Below are positions 1 to 8,159 of a DNA stretch of 33,735 nucleotides, in pieces. Both the position numbers and the translations under genes were made by a program. Origin of the DNA: Rhizonema sp. PD37 (GTDB taxonomy: Bacteria; Cyanobacteriota; Cyanobacteriia; Cyanobacteriales; Nostocaceae). The stretch's first letter is position 1. Every line of letters starts with the position of its first letter. The stretch lies in the NCBI GenBank assembly GCA_029379215.1, contig JAQYWO010000062.1, positions 1 through 33,735 on the forward strand, in the 5' to 3' direction. A model generated the notes under the pieces. That model made no database searches and had not been told where the DNA came from. It saw only the letters and a program-made list of their open reading frames with translations.

Positions 1-1191
1 GACTTAAAACAATCTTTATTATACGGTGTTCAAGATATTGGTACAGAACTTATAGGGGGCGATCGCAAAAGCAATACTCTGCGTCCAAAAGAGTTTTGGG
101 CGCTCAAGGATATAAACTTTCAATTAAGGCGGGGAGAAGCCTTAGGGTTAGTAGGATCTAATGGAGCCGGAAAAAGTACATTGCTACGCCTGATTAGTGG
201 TTTGATTAAACCAGATACTGGAAGCGTGATGGTTAGGGGTAGGGTAGCTCCATTAATTGCATTGGGAGCCGGGTTTAATCCCATCCTCACCGGACGAGAA
301 AATATTTATGCCAACATGTCAATTCTCGGTTTATCCAAGAAAGAAATTGACAACAGAATTCAAGATACAATCGATTTTGCTGGAATTGCCGATGCTATTG
401 ATGCACCCGTGCAAACTTACAGTTCTGGTATGGCGGCTCGATTAGGATTTGCTTGTGCAGTTTATATAGAACCAGATATTTTACTTATCGATGAAGTGTT
501 AGCTGTTGGAGATATAAATTTTAGATTAAAATGCTATCAGAGATTAGCAAAATTGCGAGAACAGGGTACAGCATTTATCTTAGTTTCTCACAATCCACAC
601 GTCGTATTAAATGTATGCGAATTTTCTATTTATCTGGCAAAAGGTAATTTGATCAAAGCAGGAACTACGGAAGAAGTTATTCATAAATATGAAGAAGATA
701 TCTCTTTTGGGGAAGCAGAAATAGTTACGGAAGTCATGCATTTACCAGCAAAACAAAAGAGTGAAAGTTTAGGTGTCGATATTGTTTCCCTTTGTTTTAA
801 AGATGAGCTAGGAAATGTACTTGCAGCCCCTTCTTGCGGTGAAGCTGCTTATTTTTGTGTGGAATGCAAAGCTGATAAAAAGATTGAACATGCGAATTTA
901 GGTGTATTGATTACGGCTTTATCCGGACAATACGAGCGGGTTTTGTATATAAGTTCTACAAGTGACAATGAACCATTAAAGATACTTCCTGGTAAAGTTG
1001 AAATCCAGATGCAAATGCCTTACTGTTGTTTGTTGCCTGGTGTATACAGCGCTAAGATATATATAAAAGAGGGTGTATGTTCCTTTGATATTGTTGAATC
1101 TTTTAGATTTGCAGTTAAATCCAGTAAAATTATCAGTCAATCTTTGTTTTATCAACCCCGAAAATGGAAAGTGATTAGTCAGGATATTTAA
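1..1191 (+). CDS. Polysaccharide/O-antigen export ABC transporter ATP-binding subunit (Wzt type), 5'-partial
   Basis: The reading frame is open from the first base, so the N-terminus lies outside the window. It encodes the cytoplasmic ATPase that powers export of a lipid-linked polysaccharide through a Wzm-type permease. Walker A (GSNGAGKST) is at 153-180. The signature is YSSGMAARLGF at about 418-450 in place of the usual LSGGQ, which is normal for the Wzt/TagH group. Walker B with the catalytic Glu (LLIDEVLAVGD) is at about 481-513, and the H-loop (VSHNP) is near 583-597. From about 760 the protein continues into a beta-rich Wzt C-terminal-like domain that in this family binds the O-antigen terminus. 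A glycosyltransferase follows on the same strand, which fits a surface-polysaccharide locus. The ATPase class is certain; the exact polysaccharide cannot be told. Confidence 0.9.
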   Translation, partial: DLKQSLLYGVQDIGTELIGGDRKSNTLRPKEFWALKDINFQLRRGEALGLVGSNGAGKSTLLRLISGLIKPDTGSVMVRGRVAPLIALGAGFNPILTGRENIYANMSILGLSKKEIDNRIQDTIDFAGIADAIDAPVQTYSSGMAARLGFACAVYIEPDILLIDEVLAVGDINFRLKCYQRLAKLREQGTAFILVSHNPHVVLNVCEFSIYLAKGNLIKAGTTEEVIHKYEEDISFGEAEIVTEVMHLPAKQKSESLGVDIVSLCFKDELGNVLAAPSCGEAAYFCVECKADKKIEHANLGVLITALSGQYERVLYISSTSDNEPLKILPGKVEIQMQMPYCCLLPGVYSAKIYIKEGVCSFDIVESFRFAVKSSKIISQSLFYQPRKWKVISQDI

Positions 1192-1618
1192 AGAATTTGT
1201 ATACCACTCATTTTTTACTCAGAAATAACACAAAATACAGTTATCATATTTTAGAACAAAGTTATGCTTTACAGGACTTACGCAAAATCTACTCATTTTT
1301 GGCGTCTTGGCACGGGCAGATGCTTCAAGGAGGGCTTTGCCTTTCGCCAGTCGCCTACGGAGGGAAAGCCGTCATTCGCGCTGGCTCACCAACGCACTGC
1401 CCAAGTCTATTGCGGTTCAATAAATTAAGCCGAGTGGCGACTTTTGTATAAGTCCTACTTGATCTAATAAATCAGGAAAAATATTTGCTTTTTATGTAAA
1501 TATTTAATAACCTGATTAAGGCTGAAAATTTAATCTACCAAAAGAAACTTGCAATTCATCCTTATGCGTTCTGTGTTCTGCCTTGTGTGTTTTGCTTCAA
1601 AAATATTTAGGTACAAAA
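1192..1618. other. Gene-free stretch between the ABC ATPase and the glycosyltransferase, holding a MITE-like element
   Basis: No convincing coding region is present. Most of the space is taken by the inverted-repeat element at 1273-1456. The rest is AT-rich. Just upstream of the glycosyltransferase, at about 1560-1610, there is low-complexity T/G-rich sequence. No clear promoter was identified. Confidence 0.6.
1273..1456. mobile_element. MITE-like element, 184 bp
   Basis: The ends are imperfect terminal inverted repeats: AGGACTTACGCAAAA at 1273-1287 and TTTTGTATAAGTCCT at 1442-1456 match over 15 bases with two mismatches. The interior is GC-richer than its flanks and contains several short internal inverted repeats (for example around 1335-1375). 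It codes for no transposase, so a non-autonomous element is the simplest reading. No convincing target-site duplication was seen. A sequence resembling the same end (AGGACTTAC) recurs at about 20635. Confidence 0.5.
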
Positions 1619-2584
1619 ATGCAACTTGTTTCGGTAATCATACCCTGTTTTAATGCAGAAAAATGGTTGGCAGAGGCAATTGATAGCTGCTTGCAACAGA
1701 CTTACCCTAATATTGAAATTATTGTCATTGATGATGGCTCTACAGATAATTCTTTGGAAATTATTAAGAGTTATGGACATCTCATATACTGGGAAAGTTT
1801 TCCTCATAAAGGAGGTAACTATGCTAGAAACAGAGCTTTTGCTTTATCAAAAGGAAAATATATTCAGTATTTAGATGCTGATGATTACATTTTACCTGAG
1901 AAAATAGAAAGACAGGTTCAATTTCTAGAAGAAACAGGAGCAGATGTAGTTTATGGAGATTGGAGATTTCGACGACATTTACCCAATGGGAAAAGCTTCT
2001 TGGATGAAATAAAAATTGCGGGAACGCAAGCAGATATTCTTGAGTCTTTATTAGCAAATTGGTGGACTGCTCTTGCTTCTTTGCTTTATAGAAGAACTGC
2101 CGTAGAACGTAGTCCCAAATGGGATGAAAATTTACCAGCTGCACAAGATAGAGATTTTTTCATATCGGTAGTTATGAATGGTGCTAAAGTTCTCTATCAA
2201 CCAGGCTGTTATGCAATTTACAGACGTTATGGTAATGTGACAGTCTCTACTGCTTGTAAACCTCGTTGGCTCAAAAGTCATTGTGTCGTTTTAGATAGAG
2301 TCGAAAAAAGATTACTACGTTTGAATAAATTATTTCCTAACTATCGTCGTGCTTTAGCTATGTCCTATTTTCACCTTGCTAGATATTCTTTATCTATCCA
2401 ATATTCACAATATTCAAAACTTCTGCAAAAAACTTTAATTTTATTTCCAGACTTTAAGGCAAAGAGTAAAAATCCTGCTTATAAAATAACTCAAGTGATT
2501 TTAGGGTTTCGTAAAACAGAAAGAATTGCCAGTTATATTTTGCGAGCCTCAAGGTTTACCGATTTAATAGTAAAATTGTTATAG
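1619..2584 (+). CDS. Family 2 glycosyltransferase
   Basis: A 321-residue GT-A fold glycosyltransferase that should transfer a sugar from a nucleotide-sugar donor during surface polysaccharide assembly at the cytoplasmic face. The N-terminus has the classic GT2 opening VSVIIPCFNA (residues 4-13), then the nucleotide-binding DDGSTDNS (38-45) and the metal-binding DxD region YLDADDY (84-90). The C-terminal third is basic and helical. The ATG at 1619 is preferred to an in-frame TTG at 1583 because the GT2 fold begins at once after it; the Shine-Dalgarno is weak. It follows the Wzt-like ATPase on the same strand after a MITE-containing gap of about 430 bases. Donor and acceptor cannot be deduced. 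Confidence 0.9.
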   Translation: MQLVSVIIPCFNAEKWLAEAIDSCLQQTYPNIEIIVIDDGSTDNSLEIIKSYGHLIYWESFPHKGGNYARNRAFALSKGKYIQYLDADDYILPEKIERQVQFLEETGADVVYGDWRFRRHLPNGKSFLDEIKIAGTQADILESLLANWWTALASLLYRRTAVERSPKWDENLPAAQDRDFFISVVMNGAKVLYQPGCYAIYRRYGNVTVSTACKPRWLKSHCVVLDRVEKRLLRLNKLFPNYRRALAMSYFHLARYSLSIQYSQYSKLLQKTLILFPDFKAKSKNPAYKITQVILGFRKTERIASYILRASRFTDLIVKLL

Positions 2585-2660
2585 TGAGATGGAACGTGAC
2601 GAGTGCTACTTCTTAACAACCAACTACTTGCAATTTTTAGCTTTACTATAGGAAATACTG

Positions 2661-2873
2661 ATGAACCGTTCTAAAATAGTTGCTATTTTTACAGGCGCAA
2701 TCTCTATAATGCTAGCGATCGCCTACCTTATCCTGGTTCAATTATTAGACTTTCGAGGTGAAATGAAACCTGCTCCCGTTAGTCAATTACAGCGTTCAGT
2801 CATTGTTGCACAGTTTCCTGGTGTAGAACAATTGCTTATCCCGCACTTTACGTCCAATCACGTACCACGGTAA
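2661..2873 (+). CDS. Small single-pass membrane protein, hypothetical
   Basis: Seventy residues with one strong N-terminal hydrophobic segment (about residues 7-29) followed by LLDFRGEMKPAPV and a polar tail. The general look is that of short cyanobacterial membrane proteins of unknown function. An AGGA about eight bases before the ATG gives a plausible ribosome site. The last 26 bases overlap the 3' end of the convergent methyltransferase gene (stop at 2848), so the tail after about residue 55 may not be the ancestral one; a truncation or read-through into the neighbour is possible. No function can be assigned. Confidence 0.55.
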   Translation: MNRSKIVAIFTGAISIMLAIAYLILVQLLDFRGEMKPAPVSQLQRSVIVAQFPGVEQLLIPHFTSNHVPR

Positions 2874-3684
2874 GCTTAAACTGATCTTCATGAGATAAAT
2901 CATAGTCAAGAGAGCCAAAGTGCTGTTTTGACCACTCCTGCAAATCTTGAATAGCACTGGGGAAAATCTCTTCTGGAATATACCAGGAAGCACTATAAAT
3001 CCTATTCTCGTAACGTTTGAGCAATTCTCCTACCGTCAAATCAACTCGCCATTTGGCTGGTATAACTGTTTCCAAAGTTGCACCTTGTTCGCGCAGGGCT
3101 GCTAACACTTCTTCTTCTGTTGCGCCAAAGCGGTTTACTTGGTAACCATAGCTAGCAAGGATATCTCGCCAATGTTGCTCAAAATCCAACTGAGCTTGGG
3201 TGACAGTAGTTGAAGCATTCACGCGCCCGTGACTATAAAGATAATTCCCTCCTGGTTTCAGTACTCGTTGGACTTCTGCCAGTGCTTTTTTCCAAGCAGA
3301 AACAAGGTGAAAGACGTGTACTGTTATAGCAACATCAAATGAATTGTCAGCAAACGGTAGAGCGATTACATCTGCTTTTGCTAATGTGACTTGATGGTTA
3401 CTCTTCTGTATTTTACAGTACAACTCATTCAGCATTTTCTCTGAAATATCTACACCCGTGTAAGAATAGCCTTTTTGGATAATGGGCAGAGCAATCCTAC
3501 CAGTGCCAATACCAGTTTCAAAGAATTTAGTATCTGGTGTAGGTGAGACTATATTGAGAATACTATCAGTGACTTGCTCGGAAACTTTAGGAGCAAGTGC
3601 CCTTGTGGCGTCGTAAATATCAGAGACGCGATCAAATGAAACAGTTACTGATTGAATAGAAGATTGGGACGATGGCAGAGTCAT
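2848..3684 (-). CDS. Class I SAM-dependent methyltransferase
   Basis: A 278-residue Rossmann-type methyltransferase. Motif I is ETGIGTGRIALP (from residue 56), followed by the acidic end of strand 2 in GVDISEKML, a motif II/III region with PFADNSFDVAITVHVFHLV, and the post-III motif LKPGGNYLYSHGR. This is the Methyltransf_11/UbiE-like arrangement; the substrate is unknown. A good ribosome site (AGGAGA) lies seven or so bases before the ATG. A second, only distantly related methyltransferase lies immediately upstream on the same strand (gap about 46 bases), so the two are probably co-transcribed. Its 3' end overlaps the small convergent membrane-protein gene. Confidence 0.88.
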   Translation of the reverse strand: MTLPSSQSSIQSVTVSFDRVSDIYDATRALAPKVSEQVTDSILNIVSPTPDTKFFETGIGTGRIALPIIQKGYSYTGVDISEKMLNELYCKIQKSNHQVTLAKADVIALPFADNSFDVAITVHVFHLVSAWKKALAEVQRVLKPGGNYLYSHGRVNASTTVTQAQLDFEQHWRDILASYGYQVNRFGATEEEVLAALREQGATLETVIPAKWRVDLTVGELLKRYENRIYSASWYIPEEIFPSAIQDLQEWSKQHFGSLDYDLSHEDQFKLTVVRDWT

Positions 3685-3730
3685 GTTGTTCTCCTACTAA
3701 GTTTAATGCTACAGGAGGTGCTGATTTGAG

Positions 3731-4516
3731 TTAGTCATGAGAACCTCTAAGACATCCCCATATTAAAATACGCTTATACGGAAAAAAGAACGGACGCTCA
3801 TCGTCCAAGTACTTCATTAACTTTTCCCGATACCTAGAGACAAACCACTCGTAAGTCTCTAAATCCAGTCGTTGCTCATATGTAGTAAGCAGTGTACCAC
3901 GATACCACTCTACAACGGCTTCTCGTGATGGCAACAAATGCCCGTAAATCTGAAGTTTCACTTCCTGCTCTACAAACCCCAACTTATAAAGCAGCCTTGC
4001 ATAGTCCTCTGGCTTCAGCACCTCCAAACGTCGCACATATCCTCCCAGATATGAGCTAAACTCTTGCGCTGTCTCTAATGCTATGATATGCACTGGTTCT
4101 GAGTCCATTGCGGGAACTTGTACGGCAAGCTGTCCATTTGGTAGCAACTTTGCACGTAACTTTTCAAACAATGCCTCGTGTCCGTTTACCCACTGCAAAG
4201 CTGCATTGGAAAATACTAAATCAAACTTTCCAGGGACGGGATCGTCCTCAATCTGTCCGAACTCAAATCGTAGCCCGTTTCCCTCAAACTGACGTGCTTT
4301 ATACAGCATATTCTCTGAAGCATCTAGCCCCACTGTCTCCCTTGCTACCAGCTTCTGATGCAGATACTGCGTTAACTTTCCAGATCCACATCCCAAATCC
4401 AGAACTCGTAAGTCCTCTTGTCTACGTACCAAGTTTACTAAGTCATAGAATGGACGACTTCTTTCTTTCTCAAATCTTTCATACTGAGTCGGGTTCCATG
4501 TATCAGGTTTAACCAC
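3731..4516 (-). CDS. tam: Trans-aconitate 2-methyltransferase-like SAM methyltransferase
   Basis: A 261-residue cytoplasmic SAM-dependent methyltransferase. The N-terminal WNPTQYERFEKERSRP (residues 7-22) is the hallmark opening of the Tam family (WNPxxYxxFxxERxRP). Motif I is VLDLGCGSG (38-46), and FSNAALQWV with the following hEalFekL block also matches Tam. Tam methylates trans-aconitate, a by-product that inhibits aconitase, to its monomethyl ester. The C-terminus (FFFPYKRILIWGCLRG) resembles the Tam end. Substrate identity is inferred from family likeness; malonyl-ACP and other small acids are used by relatives. It is the first gene of a two-gene minus-strand unit with the methyltransferase at 2848-3684. 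Confidence 0.75.
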   Translation of the reverse strand: MVKPDTWNPTQYERFEKERSRPFYDLVNLVRRQEDLRVLDLGCGSGKLTQYLHQKLVARETVGLDASENMLYKARQFEGNGLRFEFGQIEDDPVPGKFDLVFSNAALQWVNGHEALFEKLRAKLLPNGQLAVQVPAMDSEPVHIIALETAQEFSSYLGGYVRRLEVLKPEDYARLLYKLGFVEQEVKLQIYGHLLPSREAVVEWYRGTLLTTYEQRLDLETYEWFVSRYREKLMKYLDDERPFFFPYKRILIWGCLRGSHD

Positions 4517-4821
4517 TTGTTTAATAACCCTCTTAAATCATTTGTAATTCATTACTCGTCTGGAGCGAATGGCACTCACAATCTACCTACTAAAAGATGC
4601 TATAATGCCGACGCTTTATCTCAGGAATTAGCGGGTAGCAGCTGTTAAACGCGATCTCTGAACATTCACGCTACACGATCCATTCGACTATAAGCTAAGG
4701 GCAAGTGTATGAAATGTTATCACTGTGTGAGTCGAAATTTATGTCGATGCACCGATTTAATTAAGCGGTCCACGGCTCTATACTGACTTACAACAGGAAA
4801 CATCATAAAAATCTAGAAGAT
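4517..4821. other. Gene-free divergent intergenic region
   Basis: About 305 bases between the divergent tam-like and radical SAM genes; promoters for both should lie here. I see no RNA gene, no repeat and no ORF with coding character. No confident -35/-10 pair was found. Confidence 0.5.
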
Positions 4822-5874
4822 ATGACTGAACAAATACGACCCCGAACTATTGCTTTAGAAGCCTCAACATTTTGTCAGTTAAAGTGTCCCTCTTGTGAAA
4901 CTGCTAAAGGAATAACTCATGAAAAAATAGGAGCAGGTTTCCTAAAATTTAAAGATTTTAAAAAATTGGTGGATGAGAGCCCTTGGATTTCACGTATAGA
5001 ATTAGCAAATTGGGGCGAAATATTCTTAAACCCAGATATATTAGACATTCTCAAGTATGCTTATAGCAAAAGTGTTGCACTAACAGCAACTAATGGCTCT
5101 AACTTAAATACTGTTAAAAAAGAAGTTCTTGAAGCCTTAGTTAAGTACAAACTTAGACATATAACTTGCGCTTTAGATGGAGCTAGCCAAGAAACTTACA
5201 GTATTTATCGCCGAGGTGGAAATTTTGAGCGAGTTATTGAAAATATCAAAACAATCAATCACTATAAACGTTTGTATAAATCTAATTATCCATTATTAAC
5301 TTGGCAATTCATTGCTTTTGGTCATAATGAACATGAAATAGAAATAGCTGAAAAATTAGCTAAAAGCTTGAATATGAAATTCTTCATTAAACTAAGTTGG
5401 GATGAAAACATATCATCAATTAAAAACACAGAAAGGATAAGTCAAGCAACAAAAATAGGTGTTGCTAGTCGCAGCGAGTATATAGAAAAGCATGGTATAG
5501 ATTATCTGCAAAAAGGAATATGCAGTCAACTATGGTACTCTCCACAAATAAATTGGGATGGAAAGGTTTTGGGCTGTTGCTACAATTACTGGAGTCACTT
5601 TGGAAATGCTTTTGAATCAAAATTCATAGATGGTTTGAACAATGAAAAGATTAACTATGCTAGACAAATGCTTTTAGGTAAGGTGGAAGCCAAAGAGGAA
5701 ATTCCCTGTACTACCTGCGGACACTATGAACGAATGAAAAAAAGTGGCAATTGGTTAACAATGAGTGATCTGAATTCACTGCGATTAAATTTTGAGAAAC
5801 TACCTTACAGTTTAGGAAGATTTGGAGTATGGCTAACAAATAGATTGCCGTTTTTAAGCCTAATTACGCAATAA
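4822..5874 (+). CDS. Radical SAM protein with C-terminal SPASM/twitch-like cysteines
   Basis: A 350-residue enzyme with the radical SAM signature CxxxCxxC at Cys18, Cys22 and Cys25, which ligates a [4Fe-4S] cluster that cleaves S-adenosylmethionine. The core continues with the NWGEIFLNPD (GGE-like) and ALDGASQETYSIYR segments typical of SPASM-branch enzymes. The C-terminus has further cysteines at 234, 252, 253, 296 and 299 in a GxCxxLW...GxxLxCC...CxxC pattern that would bind an auxiliary Fe-S cluster. Relatives modify peptides or act in sugar and polysaccharide loci; no peptide substrate ORF is visible nearby. The final 40 residues are hydrophobic and aromatic. The ribosome site is weak. 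The substrate is unknown. Confidence 0.85.
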   Translation: MTEQIRPRTIALEASTFCQLKCPSCETAKGITHEKIGAGFLKFKDFKKLVDESPWISRIELANWGEIFLNPDILDILKYAYSKSVALTATNGSNLNTVKKEVLEALVKYKLRHITCALDGASQETYSIYRRGGNFERVIENIKTINHYKRLYKSNYPLLTWQFIAFGHNEHEIEIAEKLAKSLNMKFFIKLSWDENISSIKNTERISQATKIGVASRSEYIEKHGIDYLQKGICSQLWYSPQINWDGKVLGCCYNYWSHFGNAFESKFIDGLNNEKINYARQMLLGKVEAKEEIPCTTCGHYERMKKSGNWLTMSDLNSLRLNFEKLPYSLGRFGVWLTNRLPFLSLITQ

Positions 5875-6191
5875 TGTTATATAAAAGCTGCTAGATGATT
5901 TGTGTAAATTAAAATTCTTAAAATTATGTTCATCTGTGCTGCTATGAGTCACGGGAACCCAAGCTGAAAAACGTGAGACTTGGTTCTTATACCATTTCAC
6001 GCTCATTCCTGATACAAATAACTGGTTTCTAATTATTTCCCCCTACTCCCCCGCTAGAATGCTCCCGTGCTTACCTATTTGTATCAACCTTATAGTGAAA
6101 CGGTATAAGTTCTGTGATTGAGCGGTTACGGTGCAAGACTAGCGAAGCGACTTTTTTTCCTTGAATTTAATTTGTTATTTAATCTTATGGT
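5875..6191. other. Gene-free stretch with a palindromic element
   Basis: About 317 bases with no coding character. It contains the inverted-repeat element at 5986-6109 and otherwise AT-rich sequence. The minus-strand gene remnant begins immediately after it. Confidence 0.5.
5986..6109. mobile_element. MITE-like palindromic element, 124 bp
   Basis: The two ends are inverted copies: CTTATACC-A-TTTCAC at 5986-6000 pairs with GTGAAA-C-GGTATAAG at 6095-6109 (one mismatch), and inside them GATACAAATA (about 6010-6020) pairs with TATTTGTATC (about 6076-6085). The middle is C-rich and unpaired. It encodes nothing. A short non-autonomous element or folded repeat fits; no target duplication was confirmed. 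Confidence 0.5.
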
Positions 6192-7012
6192 TTAACAAAT
6201 TATTGATAATAATTCATGCAAAGAATTCCACTCAGGTAACCAGGACGAAACATCGTCGGCTGTTTCTTCAATTCCTTTAAGGATGCTGTCACGGAAAATA
6301 ACCGGAGATTCAAAGCCAAATCGAGAAAGTTCTTCCCGCATCCCGTAGAGCAAGTCCTTCCGCTACATTTTTCCTAGACAAAAACGGACAACCTTAGCGT
6401 GAAGCTCGCCGGGGGAAGCTTCCCCCGGCAGACTTCACATTTTTAGGGGGGTCGATCTGTCGTGTTGTTGGGAATGTCGTCAATAACCCCCTAAAAATGC
6501 TCCGATCTCGTCGTTTTTAGTGACGATTTTGTATAAGGTTGTCCGTTTTTGTCCGGGTTCATCCCAACCCTGCAAAAAAAGTTAGAAAATTCTGATTTTG
6601 AAATCGGCTACCACCAGTTTTACAACTAGGTAACAACCTCTCAAATTCTTCGTTGGGGTTTCGTTTTGGTAAAGCAAGTTGCTGTTCGTATTGCTTGATA
6701 ATATTATTTAACTCTGCTTTGCAATTAATATCTGTCAATCCCTTATCCTTAGGAAAACGGTAACCTTCTTTTTTATCACGTTCTTCTCCCCACGCATTAT
6801 TTGGTGGTGACGGACGGCATGAGAGATAAAGGGATAATGTAATTCTGGCTGCGGTGTAAGCGCCTATTTTCTCAGCAGATTGCTGTAGTGCCAAGCGATA
6901 ATCTAATGCTGGTGGTGCATTATTCCCAAGCGTTCGTCTGACAACTTTTGGGTCTATCAAATAATTTTCTATTTCTTTCCTCTCCCAATACCAACCCAAA
7001 GATATCTGCTTA
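6192..7012 (-). pseudogene. Remnant of an AAA/TOPRIM-type (OLD-like) ATPase gene, split by a MITE
   Basis: Two minus-strand coding pieces look like consecutive parts of one gene. The upstream piece (about 7012 down to 6559) reads WYWERKEIENYLIDP and continues to NFLTFFAG before meeting a TGA. The downstream piece (6361 down to the TAA at 6192) reads KDLLYGMREELSRFGFESP to the end. Joined, FFAG+KDLL gives a continuous protein; the ERKEIENYL motif and FAGKDLL resemble, from memory, the C-terminal half of AAA-family ATPases with a TOPRIM-like domain. A 177-bp inverted-repeat element lies between the pieces with about 15 extra bases on each side. The N-terminal ATPase half is absent: upstream of about 7012 the frame stays open but looks like random sequence. 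The family name is uncertain; the broken state is not. Confidence 0.6.
6377..6553. mobile_element. MITE with perfect 20-bp terminal inverted repeats, 177 bp
   Basis: The terminal repeats at 6377-6396 (GACAAAAACGGACA...) and 6534-6553 (...TGTCCGTTTTTGTC) are perfect inverted copies over 20 bases. Inside are two further long inverted repeats. One is a perfect hairpin at 6399-6438 with core GCCGGGGGAAGC / GCTTCCCCCGGC flanked by GTGAAG / CTTCAC. The other pairs CATTTTTAGGGGG (6438-6450) with CCCCCTAAAAATG (6487-6499). No ORF. It sits between two halves of a gene remnant. An obvious direct target duplication was not found. Confidence 0.8.
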
Positions 7013-7184
7013 CCCCCATCCGTTGAGTTTATGGGATACTGGGGACTTGGCGAGCGTCTTCTTTGAATCCTACACCTAGAAGGTGTGGAAGTGTGAAAAG
7101 GGTGCAGGGGAGCCAGTAAGCATGAGGCGTTATTAAAGTCGCAGAAAGCGAGTACAACAGTCAAAGTGATAAAAAACGAAAATT

Positions 7185-7997
7185 ATGGTGAACTTGATTA
7201 ATCTAAAATGGCGTTATATCATTTTGAGCTTAAGCTGTTTACTTCTGTTTATTGCCTGTCATCATTTCCAGGTTAATCCAAACACAACCTTAAAGGGTAG
7301 TAAATATCTCAAGGTTGCTTGCGATCCCACCTTTATTCCCTTTGAAATCCAAAAAGCTAACGGTAGTTTAGAGGGCTTTGATATTGACTTGATGAATGAG
7401 ATTGCCTCTGTTGCTGGTTTCACAGTTCAGTTTGACAGCCTTCCTTTTGATGGTATGGTTTCTAGCTTGCAAGCTAAGAGAATTGATGCGGCAATTAGTG
7501 GGATCACAATTACAAGAGAACGTCTCAAAACAATTTCCTTTTCAAGACCTTATCTGAAAGCTGGACTGGCGATCGCTGTTAGAGAAGACACTCAAGATAT
7601 TAAAGACTTTAACAGTCTCCAAGGTAAAAAAATTGCTGTGCAAATTGGGACACCAGGAGCAGATTTAGCAAAAACTATTCCAAATGCCAAAATTAGTACG
7701 TTTAATTCCGGGGCTGAATTTTTTCAAGACTTACTTAATGGTAATGCTGATGCTGTCTTGTGCGATGCTTTCGCTACATTATATGTGATAAAAATCGGTA
7801 ATCTTAAAGGAATCAAACTTGTTGGTAATCCTATTACTGAAGAATACTACGGCATTGCTACACCCAAAGATTCTCCCTATCTGGATGTAATTAACAAAAG
7901 TATAGCGATTTTATTTTCTAATGGGACTTATAAAAACATTTACCAAAAATGGTTTGACACTGAGCCGCCTCAAATACCAGCTGCTACAGGGAATTGA
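7185..7997 (+). CDS. Amino-acid-type ABC transporter substrate-binding lipoprotein (SBP family 3)
   Basis: A 270-residue periplasmic binding protein of the bacterial extracellular solute-binding family 3 (GlnH/ArtJ type), which captures polar amino acids or similar small solutes for an ABC importer. The N-terminus has a hydrophobic signal (residues 9-24) ending in FIAC with Cys25 as probable lipidation site. The family opening is clear: LKVACDPTFIPFEI, GSLEGFDIDLMNEIA and FDGMVSSLQAKRIDAAISGITITRERL. The hinge segment GKKIAVQIGTPGADLAK and the late ITEEYYGIATPKDSP also match. No permease or ATPase lies nearby, so it is an orphan component here. There is no strong Shine-Dalgarno before the ATG. 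A HIP1 site lies inside the gene near 7568. Confidence 0.9.
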   Translation: MVNLINLKWRYIILSLSCLLLFIACHHFQVNPNTTLKGSKYLKVACDPTFIPFEIQKANGSLEGFDIDLMNEIASVAGFTVQFDSLPFDGMVSSLQAKRIDAAISGITITRERLKTISFSRPYLKAGLAIAVREDTQDIKDFNSLQGKKIAVQIGTPGADLAKTIPNAKISTFNSGAEFFQDLLNGNADAVLCDAFATLYVIKIGNLKGIKLVGNPITEEYYGIATPKDSPYLDVINKSIAILFSNGTYKNIYQKWFDTEPPQIPAATGN

Positions 7998-8122
7998 AAG
8001 TTAAAAAAGCCTGAACTGTATTGATTTATAGCAATGAGTCAAAAGGTGAAACGCTATTATACCGGGGAGAGTCAAGAATGGAATTGCAACTATTCTTTAC
8101 GCAAAACTCAGAATGAATTATT

Positions 8123-8152
8123 TTGGCAGACTTGGGTAAAGCATATTACACT
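8123..8152 (+). promoter_or_regulatory. Probable rnpB promoter
   Basis: TTGGCA at 8123-8128 and TACACT at 8147-8152 are separated by 18 bases and would start transcription about eight bases downstream, at the 5' base of the P1 helix of RNase P RNA (about 8160). Placement rests on the RNA's predicted 5' end. Confidence 0.5.
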
Positions 8153-8159
8153 AGACATT

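Noticed and set aside
1197..1451. Plus-strand ORF of 84 codons
   Set aside because: It is almost wholly inside the MITE-like inverted-repeat element and has no ribosome site or protein-like composition.
4108..4512. Plus-strand ORF of 134 codons
   Set aside because: It is antisense to the clearly coding Tam-like methyltransferase.
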